Assembly (NCBI GenBank): GCA_964649825.1
Contig: CAZYQW010000112.1
Location: 5,837 to 69,836, forward strand
Direction: 5' to 3'
From: CAZYQW01 sp964649825
Lineage (GTDB): Bacteria > Planctomycetota > B15-G4 > JADJEK01
DNA length: 64,000 nucleotides
Made by a program: the position numbers and the translations under genes
Notes under the pieces: generated by a model
Databases searched by the model: none
What the model saw: only the letters and a program-made list of their open reading frames with translations
What the model was told of the DNA's origin: nothing
In this document: in pieces, positions 26,157 to 34,846 of the stretch
Numbering within the stretch: position 1 is the stretch's first letter
Layout of the letters: every line of letters starts with the position of its first letter

Positions 26157-28367
26157 ATGACAGAGATCGACACCCTCGAACGGAAACGCCCCGGGGCCGC
26201 ATCCGACGGCTTCTCCATCACGTTCGACGGCCCGACGCGCGTCGCGCTCGTCGGGGCGGGTTACATCTCCGATTTCCACCTGCAGATCCTGAGCGAGACG
26301 GAAGGCGTCGAGGTCGTCGCGATCTGCGACGCAGCGGAGGAGCGTGCGCGGAAGGCGGCGCGGCGATTCAAGGTGCAAAACGCGGTCACCCGCCTCGACG
26401 AGCTCCCAGGGTTGGGGGTGCAGGTCGCTCACCTGTCGGTACCACCGGATCTTCACGTGTCGCTCACCCGTGAGCTGCTCGGGCTTGGCATCGGAGTGTT
26501 CGCCGAGAAGCCGCTGGCGCTTTCGGCGGACGAGTCGCGGGGGCTCGCGGACATCGCGCGGGAACGGCGGCTGCCGCTGGCCGTCAATCACAACAACGTG
26601 TTCCATCCCGCGTTCGCGCGGCTGGCGAGCAGAGTCGCGGCGGGCGAGATCGGGAGGGTTCAGCACGTCCAGGTCACGCTGTCGGTACCGCTTCGGCAGC
26701 TCGACGCGGGGGACTACTCGCATTGGATGTTCCGCACGCCGCGCAACATCGTGTTCGAGCAGGCGACCCACCCGCTCAGCCAGGTCCACCACCTGATCGG
26801 CGCGGTGAAGCGAGCGAGGACGACGATCCTGTCGACGAAGGAGCTGCTGCCGGGTCAGGTCCTGCACGATCGCTGGCTCGTCGCAGCGGAGGCGGAACGG
26901 GCGACGGCGGAGATCTACATGGCGTTCGGACCGCCGTTCACGCGCAGCACGTTCCAGGTCCTTGGAACGGATGGATCGCTCGAGGCCGACCTGTTCCACG
27001 ATCACCTGGTGGGCGAGGTGAAGACGATCTACCTCGACTTCTGGAACAGCTATCTCGCGGGGGCGCGGCGGGCGAAGGGGTATCGACGGGACGCGCGGAG
27101 GGTGCTGTTCGACTGGATCGGCTACACGCTCGGGATCCGCGATCGACGAGACTCGTTCTACGTGGGGATGCGTGATTCGATCCGGGCCTTCCACCGCGCT
27201 CTCCGGGCGGGGACGCGACTGCCGAGCGACGCGGACACGGCCACGGAAGTGATCGAGTGGTGCGATGCCGTCGCAGCCGACGTGTCGGGGAAGGCTCCGC
27301 CCGTACTGGAGATTCCGAAGCCCGGTCCGACGCGCGCCGGCGAGGTCGTCGTGCTGGGCGCGAACGGCTTCATCGGGAGGCGCGTGGTGAGCCGGCTGGT
27401 CGAGCGCGGCGTGCCGGTCACGGCGGTGATCCGGCGAGCGCACAGCCTGCCGACCGAGATCACCGAGCCGGCGAAGGACGGCCGGCTCCGCGTGGTGCGC
27501 GCGCACCTCGAGGACCTGGGCGACGTCGCCGCGGTGATGAAGGGCGCCAGGGCTTGCATCCACCTGGCGACCGGCGGCGGCGACACGTGGGAACAGGTCG
27601 AGCGGGCGATGGTAAACGGGTCGATCGGCGTCGCCGAGGCGTGCCGCGTCGCGGGGGTCGAGCGACTCGTGTACGTCTCGTCGATCGCGGCGCTCTATCT
27701 GGGGCACGATTGCGGCTCGAACGAGATCGACGATTCCGACCCCACCGATCCGGAACCCGACGCGCGGCCGGTCTACGCCCGCGGCAAGATCGCGGCCGAG
27801 CGCGCCTTGCTCGAGTTCCAGTCGAAGCACGACGTCGGCCTCGTGATCGCCCGGCCCGGCGTGGTGCTCGGCCAAGGAACGCCGATGCAGCACAGCGGCA
27901 TCGGGCTCTGGGTCCGCGACAACCACTGCGTCGCCTGGGGCCTCGGCGACCATCCCCTCCCGATCGTGCTCGCCGACGACGTCGCCGATGCGCTGGTCGC
28001 GGCCGCTCTCCACGAGGGACCCGACTTGACCGGTAAGACGATGAACCTCTGCGCGAGACCTCCGCTCTCGGCTCGCGAGCTCGTGAACGAGATGAGGAAG
28101 GCGACCGGTCGACGCCTCTTCTTCCACGCCCGGGCGCTCTGGAAGAGCCAAGCGATGGAGATCGGCAAGTGGGTCGTGAAGAAGGCCGGACGCCGCGCGG
28201 GCGTCGTCTTCCCGTCCTATCGCGACTTGAAGTCACGCGCGCTCGTGCCCGCGTTCCGCTCGAACCTCGCGCGCGACGTGCTTGGCTGGAAGCCGATCGA
28301 AGAGCGCGAGCCGTTCCTTGATCGGGCCGTCCGGGTCTACGAGCCCGACTCCGCCCGCTCCCGCTGA
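26157..28367 (+). CDS. Gfo/Idh/MocA oxidoreductase fused to NAD-dependent epimerase/dehydratase
   Basis: A 736-residue two-enzyme fusion. Residues about 25-390 are a Gfo/Idh/MocA oxidoreductase: Rossmann motif VALVGAGYIS, the EKP motif (FAEKPLAL) whose Lys is catalytic, and the HNNVFHP and EQATHPLSQVHH segments. Residues about 395-725 are an extended SDR: GANGFIGRRVV cofactor loop, VSSIAALY, and YARGK with catalytic Tyr and Lys. Such enzymes oxidise, reduce or epimerise sugars or sugar nucleotides. Both active sites look intact, so two steps on one sugar may be channelled. The stop overlaps the next glycosyltransferase start by one base, placing it in a surface-glycan operon (26157-30292). 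Confidence 0.9.
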   Translation: MTEIDTLERKRPGAASDGFSITFDGPTRVALVGAGYISDFHLQILSETEGVEVVAICDAAEERARKAARRFKVQNAVTRLDELPGLGVQVAHLSVPPDLHVSLTRELLGLGIGVFAEKPLALSADESRGLADIARERRLPLAVNHNNVFHPAFARLASRVAAGEIGRVQHVQVTLSVPLRQLDAGDYSHWMFRTPRNIVFEQATHPLSQVHHLIGAVKRARTTILSTKELLPGQVLHDRWLVAAEAERATAEIYMAFGPPFTRSTFQVLGTDGSLEADLFHDHLVGEVKTIYLDFWNSYLAGARRAKGYRRDARRVLFDWIGYTLGIRDRRDSFYVGMRDSIRAFHRALRAGTRLPSDADTATEVIEWCDAVAADVSGKAPPVLEIPKPGPTRAGEVVVLGANGFIGRRVVSRLVERGVPVTAVIRRAHSLPTEITEPAKDGRLRVVRAHLEDLGDVAAVMKGARACIHLATGGGDTWEQVERAMVNGSIGVAEACRVAGVERLVYVSSIAALYLGHDCGSNEIDDSDPTDPEPDARPVYARGKIAAERALLEFQSKHDVGLVIARPGVVLGQGTPMQHSGIGLWVRDNHCVAWGLGDHPLPIVLADDVADALVAAALHEGPDLTGKTMNLCARPPLSARELVNEMRKATGRRLFFHARALWKSQAMEIGKWVVKKAGRRAGVVFPSYRDLKSRALVPAFRSNLARDVLGWKPIEEREPFLDRAVRVYEPDSARSR

Positions 28368-29530
28368 TGGGAGCCCCCCACCTCCTCCACGTCTTCGCCA
28401 CCTTCACCGCTTCCGGTCCCCAGATCCGCGCGTCCGAGCTCATCCACGCGTTCGGAGCCGAGTTTCGCCACTCGATCATCGGGATGGACGGCCGCACCGA
28501 CGCGATGGCGCTGCTCGATGACGCGCCGCAGGCGACGCTGCTCGCGACGCCGCCGGCCGGGACCGTGAACCGGATTCGTCGGCTGCGTGGCCTGCTCCGG
28601 CGTGGCGAGCCCGGCGTCTGCGACCGTCCGGACCTCCTCCTCACCTACAACTGGGGAAGCTTCGACGCGGTGCTCGCCGCGCGCTCGGCGACGGCGAGGC
28701 CGCACGTGCATCACGAGGATGGGTTCAACCAGGACGAGGTGGATCGTCAGAAGACGCGACGCGTCTTCGCGCGGCGGGTCCTGCTCCGCGGATGCTCGCG
28801 CGTGGTCGTCTGCTCGCACCGCTTGCTGGACATCGCGACCTCGACGTGGCGCCTGCCGCGCGACAAGACGTGCCTGATCCCGAACGGGATCCACGCTGAG
28901 CGGTTCCAAGGCGGGGACGGCCGGCCCGTCCGCGAGGGCCTCGGGATTCCGCGCGACGCGTTGGTGATCGGGACGGTCGGGCACCTCCGTCCCGTGAAGA
29001 ACTTCGCCCGCCTCCTCGCGGCGGCGGCGCGGGTGGATGCCACGCGCGTGCGACGACCCATCCACGTGATCCTCGTGGGAGACGGCGAGCTCCGAGCCGA
29101 CCTCGAGAAACAAGCGCGGGCGGCGCCGCCGCCCGGAGGCCGCGTCCACTTCCCCGGGCATCGACGCGACCTGCGCGACTTCTACGCCGCCATGGACTTG
29201 TTCAGCCTGACCAGCGACTCGGAGCAGCACCCGGTCGCGTTGCTCGAGGCGATGGCGGCCGGTCTCGCGGCGGCGGCGACGGACGTGGGCGACATCCACG
29301 CCGTCCTCCCGGACCGACAGCGGCGGTTCCTCGTGCCGGCCGACGTCGAGGCGCCCGGGCGGCTCGCCGAACGATTCACCGAGCTCCTCGCGAACGACGA
29401 CCTGCGCGCGGAGCTCGGCCGGCGGAACGCGCTCCGCGTGCAGGAGGAGTACACGTTCGACTCGATGGTCACCGCCTACCGGGCCGTGTACCAGGCCGCG
29501 ATCGACGCGACGTTCGATGACGCCGCATGA
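28367..29530 (+). CDS. Glycosyltransferase family 4-like (GT-B)
   Basis: A 387-residue GT-B glycosyltransferase. The N-terminal acceptor domain starts with HLLHVFATFTASGPQ, a typical GT4 glycine/Ser loop; the C-terminal nucleotide-sugar domain contains GTVGHLRPVKN, VGDGELR and the EX7E motif EQHPVALLEAMAAGL. No membrane helix is seen, so it acts at the cytoplasmic face. Donor and acceptor are unknown. It is translationally coupled to the upstream dual dehydrogenase (1-base overlap) and followed by a methyltransferase, as in polysaccharide decoration loci. Confidence 0.92.
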   Translation: MGAPHLLHVFATFTASGPQIRASELIHAFGAEFRHSIIGMDGRTDAMALLDDAPQATLLATPPAGTVNRIRRLRGLLRRGEPGVCDRPDLLLTYNWGSFDAVLAARSATARPHVHHEDGFNQDEVDRQKTRRVFARRVLLRGCSRVVVCSHRLLDIATSTWRLPRDKTCLIPNGIHAERFQGGDGRPVREGLGIPRDALVIGTVGHLRPVKNFARLLAAAARVDATRVRRPIHVILVGDGELRADLEKQARAAPPPGGRVHFPGHRRDLRDFYAAMDLFSLTSDSEQHPVALLEAMAAGLAAAATDVGDIHAVLPDRQRRFLVPADVEAPGRLAERFTELLANDDLRAELGRRNALRVQEEYTFDSMVTAYRAVYQAAIDATFDDAA

Positions 29531-29573
29531 CCCCGCCCACCACCAATGATCCCGATGACCCCGATGCATCGAG

Positions 29574-29600
29574 GGGAAGTTATTCTGGCGCGGGCCCATA
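29574..29600. repeat. 27-base motif shared with 45572-45598
   Basis: A GGGAAGT-ATTCT-GCGCGGGCCC-TA motif that matches the second copy at 24 of 27 positions. It lies in the 93-base gap before the methyltransferase, ending 23 bases before its start. Function unknown. Confidence 0.4.
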
Positions 29601-29623
29601 GTCTGGAGGACCGAGGTCGAACG

Positions 29624-30292
29624 ATGGCCGAGTCCAACGTCTCGCTGATCAGGCGAATCGCCGCGCGGCTACGGCTGGCCCCATCCCCTTGGATCCCTCC
29701 GCCGGGCCGGGAACAGGCCGCCGGGTACTACGACTCGATGTATGGGGAGAGCTCCGAGTACGCGCGCGCGTACCACGAGTCGAAGTACTACTTCATCTGG
29801 ACCGTGATCGTCGACCGCGTCCGCGCGCGGCCGGGCAGCCGCGTGCTCGAGGTCGGGTGCGGCACGGGTCAGCTCGCTCAGTTCCTCGTCGACCAGGGGG
29901 TCCAACGGTACGTCGGCTTCGACTTCAGCGGCACGGCGATCGAGAAGGCGAACGCGAAGCAGATCGCGAACGCGACCTTCCACCACGACGATGCGTTGAC
30001 GACCGACCTCCACGAACGGGAGGACCACGACACGGTGATCTGCACCGAGGTCCTCGAACACGTCGAGCGCGACCTGGACGTCCTCGCCCGGATTCGTCCC
30101 GGAACGCGGTGCATCTGCACCGTTCCGAACTTCCCCTACGAGAGCCACGTCCGCTGCTTCGCGGACGACCGCGAGGTGATCGACCGATACGGCCCGCTGC
30201 TGGAGGCGATCGACGTGTACACGCTCCGCGATCCGTCGAGCGCCTCGACGCTCTTCCATCTGTTCGAGGGCAGGCGGCGGGGCGACGAGTAG
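29624..30292 (+). CDS. Class I SAM-dependent methyltransferase
   Basis: A 222-residue methyltransferase. Motif I is VLEVGCGTGQ, followed by the acidic end of strand 2 (GFDFSG) and motif IV-like CTEVLEHVERD, the pattern of UbiE/Methyltransf_11 enzymes; VPNFPYESHVRCF recalls sugar- or lipid-linked methyltransferases in glycan loci. ATG 29624 has GAGG seven bases upstream and is preferred to the 29546 frame start, whose extra 26 residues do not look like protein. It is the third gene of the row beginning at 26157. The target is unknown; a sugar or lipid hydroxyl in surface glycan is the natural guess. Confidence 0.88.
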   Translation: MAESNVSLIRRIAARLRLAPSPWIPPPGREQAAGYYDSMYGESSEYARAYHESKYYFIWTVIVDRVRARPGSRVLEVGCGTGQLAQFLVDQGVQRYVGFDFSGTAIEKANAKQIANATFHHDDALTTDLHEREDHDTVICTEVLEHVERDLDVLARIRPGTRCICTVPNFPYESHVRCFADDREVIDRYGPLLEAIDVYTLRDPSSASTLFHLFEGRRRGDE

Positions 30293-30310
30293 ACGCTCGA
30301 CACGACGACG

Positions 30311-33286
30311 ATGGCCGGCGCGCACGATGTCCCCAGACCGCAGTACAACGACCCGCTCCAACTGTTCCACGAGCTGATGCCGCGGCGCGTCCGCCGCATG
30401 CTCCTCGTCGGCAGCCGGTACGACTTCTTCCTGCTGTGGGAGGACGGCCAGCTCAGCCAGCACCTGCTCAGCGAGTGGGTCCACATCCACCTCACCAACA
30501 CGAGCTGGATCACGGTGGTCTCCACCGCGGAAGACGCGCTCGCCGCGTGCCGGGGCGGCCGCATCGACCTGGTCGTCGTCACGCCGCACGTGCGTGACAT
30601 GAAGCCGGCTCCGCTCGGCCGGCTGCTCCTCGACGAGAACCCCGACCTGACCGTCGTCCCGCTCGCGTTCGACGACACGGAGCTGACCGCGCTGCTCGCC
30701 GACCCCGACGTCGGAAGGCTCCAGCGACCGTTCCTCTGGCAAGGCGACTTCCGGCTGCTCCTCGGCATCGTGCAGTCGCTCGAAGACCGGTGGAACGTCG
30801 GACCCGACACCCAGAGCATCGGCGTGAGCGTCGTGATCCTGATCGAGGACGGGGTGCACTACTACTCTTCGTTCCTTCCGATGGTCTACCACCAGCTCCA
30901 TCAGCAGTCGCAGCGCGTCATCGCGGAAGGGACGAGCCTCCACCACAAGATCATGCGCCTCCGCGCGCGGCCGAAGATCCTCCATTGCGTCACCTTCGAA
31001 GAGGCGCGTGACCACCTGGAACGGTTCCGCCCGTACGTCCTTGGCGTGATCGCCGACGTCAACTTCCCGCGCGAGGGTCGCGACGACCCGCAAGCGGGGA
31101 TCGAGTTCGCGCGGCTCGCCCGACGAGGTTCGCCCGGCATCCCGATCATGCTGCAGACGAACGAGCCCGGCCTCCTGTCGATGGCCGAGAGCCTGCAGGC
31201 GGCGATCGTCTTGAAGCGCTCTCCCCGGCTGCTCGAGGACGTCGGCCGGTTCATGCGCGAGAGCTTCGGGTTCGGCCCGTTCATCTTCCAAGACGACCGC
31301 GGGGCGAGCATCGGTCAGGCGGCCGACCTGCGTGAGCTGGAGCAGCAGGTCGCGGCCGCCCCCGCGGACGCAATCATTCGACACGCTGCCCGGAACCACT
31401 TCTCGACCTGGCTGCGGGCGCGGACCGAGTTCCGGCTCGCGGAGGCGCTTCGCGCCACGAACGCGTCGGACTTCGATTCGCACGAGGACGTCCGCGAGTT
31501 CCTCGTCGACTCGATCCGCCAGTTCCGGGAGGGCCGGCAGGCGGGAGCCGTCACCGAGTTCGACCCCACCGAGTTCAACCCCAGGATGAGCTTCGCGCGC
31601 CTCGGCGGCGGATCGCTCGGCGGGAAGGCGCGCGGACTCGCCTTCGTGCGGTCGCTCATCCATCGGTACGACGTCCGTCGGCCGTTTCCGAAGGTCCGGA
31701 TCTTCGTCCCGGCGGGACTCGTCCTCGCCACGGAGGTGTTCGACCGTTTCCTCGATGACAACGGCCTGCTCGACTTCGCCGTTCATGAGCAGGACGACCG
31801 CAAGGTCGAGGAACGCTTCCTCGCGGCGCAAATGCCGAAGGACGTTCTCGACGCCCTGAGGCGATTCCTGGAGTTCGTCCACTATCCGCTCGCGGTCCGT
31901 TCATCGAGCCTGCTCGAGGACTCGCAGGACTTCTCGCTGACCGGGGCCTACGAGACCTACATGGTCGCGAACCACCATGCCGACGTCGACGTTCGACTCC
32001 GCCAGACGGTCCTGGCGATCAAGCGGGTCTACGCGAGCATGTTCGCGACGCCGGTGAAGCAGACCTTCTACGCCTCGCCGTATCGGCTCGAGGAAGAGAA
32101 GATGGCGGTGATCCTCCAGCGGCTCGTCGGCTCGACGCACGACGGTCGCTGCTACCCGGATCTATCGGGCGTCGCGCGGTCTCACAACTTCTACCCGATC
32201 GAGCCGATGAAGGCCGAAGATGGGATCGCGCGCATCGCACTCGGCCTCGGGGAGACGGTGGTGCGCGGAGAGAAGGCGGTCAGCTTCTGTCCGCGCCACC
32301 CGGACCGACCGATCCACTTCTCGACCACGAAGGAGATCCTCGCGACGTCTCAACGCGCGTTCTACGCGCTCGACCTGGACGAGGCGTCGAGCGATGACGC
32401 GACGCCGATCTTGAAGCAGTACGGCCTCCAAGTGGCGATCGCGGACGGCAAGATGCGCCTCGCCGGATCCGTGTTCTCGCCCGAGAACGACGTCGTCTAC
32501 GACGGCGTCGGGCGGCCGGGCGTGCCGCTCGTCACGTTCGCTCCCACCCTGAAGCAGCACGCCATTCCGCTGGCCGAGATCCTCTGCGTCCTCCTCGACG
32601 TGGGGCAGCGCGCGCTGAACATGCCCGTCGAGATCGAGTTCGCCGTCAACGTTCCCGAGACGGTCGACGAGCCGCTGGAGTTCGCACTCCTCCAGATCCG
32701 ACCGTTCGCGCTCCACGACGGGCGCGCCCCGGTCGATCTCGACTCGGTCTCGAACCGCCCGACGCTCTGCCGCTCGCGGCTCGTGCTCGGGCACGGAGTG
32801 ATCGACGACATCAGGGACATCGTCGTCGTCGACCGGGACCGCTTCGACCGCGCGCGGTCGGTCGAGACCGCGAAGAGGATCGGAGAGATCAACTCCCGCC
32901 TCACGCGGGACGGGACGCCGTTCGTGCTGATCGGCGTGGGTCGTTGGGGTTCCGCCGACCCATGGCTCGGGATTCCCGTGACCTGGCCACAGATCAACGG
33001 GGCGCGCGTCATCGTCGAGTCCGATTTCAAAGACGTGCCGTCCACGCCGTCGCAGGGCTCCCACTTCTTCCAGAACATCACGAGCTCCGGCGTCGGATAC
33101 TTCACCGTCGGCGGCGCCGACGACGTGGGGGATGTCGATTGGAACTGGCTCGCGAACACGCCCGCGATCGAGGACCTCGGCCTCGTGCGACACGTCCGGC
33201 TCGAGCGGCCTCTGACCGTCATGATGGACGGGCAACGCGGACACGGGGTGATCCTCACCGCGTTGCCGGGGGTCGAACGAACTTGA
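30311..33286 (+). CDS. PEP/pyruvate-binding (PPDK N-terminal) protein with receiver-like domains
   Basis: A 991-residue protein. Residues about 30-170 and 180-330 are two receiver-like alpha/beta domains; the second keeps an Asp in GVIADVNFPREG and a conserved LQTNEP strand but lacks a clear acidic pair. Residues about 420-800 are an ATP-grasp PEP/pyruvate-binding domain: LGGGSLGGKARGLAF, VRSSSLLEDSQDFSLTGAYETYM, EEKMAVILQRLVG and the metal-binding ALLQIRP. The swivelling His domain and PEP-barrel of PEP synthase/PPDK are missing, replaced by about 150 residues ending in GRWGSADPWLG. It therefore probably phosphorylates or senses something other than pyruvate. It follows the methyltransferase by 18 bases. 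Function is unassigned. Confidence 0.85.
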   Translation: MAGAHDVPRPQYNDPLQLFHELMPRRVRRMLLVGSRYDFFLLWEDGQLSQHLLSEWVHIHLTNTSWITVVSTAEDALAACRGGRIDLVVVTPHVRDMKPAPLGRLLLDENPDLTVVPLAFDDTELTALLADPDVGRLQRPFLWQGDFRLLLGIVQSLEDRWNVGPDTQSIGVSVVILIEDGVHYYSSFLPMVYHQLHQQSQRVIAEGTSLHHKIMRLRARPKILHCVTFEEARDHLERFRPYVLGVIADVNFPREGRDDPQAGIEFARLARRGSPGIPIMLQTNEPGLLSMAESLQAAIVLKRSPRLLEDVGRFMRESFGFGPFIFQDDRGASIGQAADLRELEQQVAAAPADAIIRHAARNHFSTWLRARTEFRLAEALRATNASDFDSHEDVREFLVDSIRQFREGRQAGAVTEFDPTEFNPRMSFARLGGGSLGGKARGLAFVRSLIHRYDVRRPFPKVRIFVPAGLVLATEVFDRFLDDNGLLDFAVHEQDDRKVEERFLAAQMPKDVLDALRRFLEFVHYPLAVRSSSLLEDSQDFSLTGAYETYMVANHHADVDVRLRQTVLAIKRVYASMFATPVKQTFYASPYRLEEEKMAVILQRLVGSTHDGRCYPDLSGVARSHNFYPIEPMKAEDGIARIALGLGETVVRGEKAVSFCPRHPDRPIHFSTTKEILATSQRAFYALDLDEASSDDATPILKQYGLQVAIADGKMRLAGSVFSPENDVVYDGVGRPGVPLVTFAPTLKQHAIPLAEILCVLLDVGQRALNMPVEIEFAVNVPETVDEPLEFALLQIRPFALHDGRAPVDLDSVSNRPTLCRSRLVLGHGVIDDIRDIVVVDRDRFDRARSVETAKRIGEINSRLTRDGTPFVLIGVGRWGSADPWLGIPVTWPQINGARVIVESDFKDVPSTPSQGSHFFQNITSSGVGYFTVGGADDVGDVDWNWLANTPAIEDLGLVRHVRLERPLTVMMDGQRGHGVILTALPGVERT

Positions 33287-33296
33287 AGCATGGAAC

Positions 33297-34658
33297 TCAA
33301 ACGACGCCTTGATCCAACATCGCGTCGGCCACCTTCAGGAACCCCGCGATGTTCGCACCGTCCACGTAGTTGCCCTTGCGACCGTAGGTGTCGGCCGCGG
33401 CGATGCAGTTCGCGTGGATCGACTTCATGATCTGCCGCAGGCGACCGTCCACCTCCTCCCGCGTCCACGGCAGCCGCATGCTGTTCTGCGACATCTCGAG
33501 ACCGGATACCGCCACTCCGCCCGCGTTGGCGGCCTTGCCGGGCCCGAACAGGATCCCGTGTTCGATGAAGACGTCGACCCCTTCGGGGTCGGTCGGCATG
33601 TTGGCGCCCTCGGAGACCACGTAGACGCCGTTCTCGACGAGGTGGACCGCGTCCTTCTGGCTGATCTCGTTCTGGGTCGCCGACGGAAACGCGCAGTGCG
33701 CGGCGTTCATCCACAGGGGATTGTGGTCCTGGCTCGGGTCGACCGGCGTGTAGTTCGCGTTCGGATACCTCTCTGCATACTCGTGGACCCGACCACGGCG
33801 CTGGTTCTTGAGCTCCTTCACGAACGCGAGCTTCTCCGCATCGATCCCATCGGGGTCGAACACGTATCCCGAGGAGTCGGAGAGCGTCACCGACTTCGCT
33901 CCGAGTTCGTTCAGCTTCTCGATCGTGAACTGAGCGACGTTGCCGCTGCCCGACACGAGACACGTCTTTCCTTCGAGCGTCTCGTTTCGCGTCGTCAGCA
34001 TCTCCGCCGCGAAGTAGACCGCGCCGTACCCCGTCGCCTCGGGGCGGATGAGGGAACCGCCCCAGTTCGTGCCCTTGCCGGTGAGCACTCCCGTGAACTC
34101 GTTGCGGAGCTTCTTGTACTGGCCGAACATGAACCCGATCTCGCGCCCGCCGACCCCGATGTCCCCGGCCGGGACGTCGGTGTCCGAGCCGATGTGTCGG
34201 AACAGCTCGCTCATGAACGCCTGGCAGAACCTCATGACCTCGTTGTCGCTTTTCCCCTTCGGGTCGAAGTCCGAACCGCCCTTGCCGCCGCCCATCGGGA
34301 GCGTGGTCAGGCTGTTCTTGAAGACCTGCTCGAACGCGAGGAACTTCAGGATGCTCAAGTTCACCGATGGATGAAAGCGAAGGCCGCCCTTGTACGGTCC
34401 GATCGCGCTGCTCATCTCGATGCGGAATCCGCGGTTCACTTGGACCCGCCCCTGGTCGTCGACCCACGGCACGCGGAACATCAGCACGCGCTCCGGCTCG
34501 ACCATCCTTTGCGGGATCTTCGCCGCCACGTACTCGGAGTGCTGATCGAGCACCCCCGCGAGCGACGACATCACCTCTTCTACGGCCTGATGGAACTCAG
34601 CCTCGTGCGGGTTCCTGGCCTTCACTTCTGCAATGATCGAGTTGGTGAGATCCGACAT
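33297..34658 (-). CDS. gdhA: NADP-specific glutamate dehydrogenase
   Basis: A 453-residue hexameric-type GDH (E. coli GdhA class, about 450 residues). Signatures: GPYKGGLRFHPSVNLSILKFL, LPMGGGKGGSDFDPKGKSD with the catalytic Lys, DVPAGDIGVGGREIGF, and the dinucleotide loop GSGNVAQF. It makes glutamate from 2-oxoglutarate, ammonium and NADPH. The ATG at 34658 has GGAG six bases upstream; longer frames to 34799 are antisense-rich and unlikely. It is convergent with the PEP-binding gene (10 bases between stops) and divergent from the SGNH gene, with 188 bases for both promoters. Confidence 0.97.
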   Translation of the reverse strand: MSDLTNSIIAEVKARNPHEAEFHQAVEEVMSSLAGVLDQHSEYVAAKIPQRMVEPERVLMFRVPWVDDQGRVQVNRGFRIEMSSAIGPYKGGLRFHPSVNLSILKFLAFEQVFKNSLTTLPMGGGKGGSDFDPKGKSDNEVMRFCQAFMSELFRHIGSDTDVPAGDIGVGGREIGFMFGQYKKLRNEFTGVLTGKGTNWGGSLIRPEATGYGAVYFAAEMLTTRNETLEGKTCLVSGSGNVAQFTIEKLNELGAKSVTLSDSSGYVFDPDGIDAEKLAFVKELKNQRRGRVHEYAERYPNANYTPVDPSQDHNPLWMNAAHCAFPSATQNEISQKDAVHLVENGVYVVSEGANMPTDPEGVDVFIEHGILFGPGKAANAGGVAVSGLEMSQNSMRLPWTREEVDGRLRQIMKSIHANCIAAADTYGRKGNYVDGANIAGFLKVADAMLDQGVV

Positions 34659-34846
34659 CGTGGGCTCCGCGCTCGAGGTTAGCGATTGGGCCGAATCGTA
34701 CCCCGCCGCGCGTCGCAGGGGAGCCGCGCAGCCGATCTTCTGCGTGGTTCGCACCGACACGCGCCGGCGTCCCGAAACCAGGGAATTCGCGGCCCTCATC
34801 GGTTAGGCTCTGCCTCTCACACGTCATAGAGAACGAAGTCGTCAGG

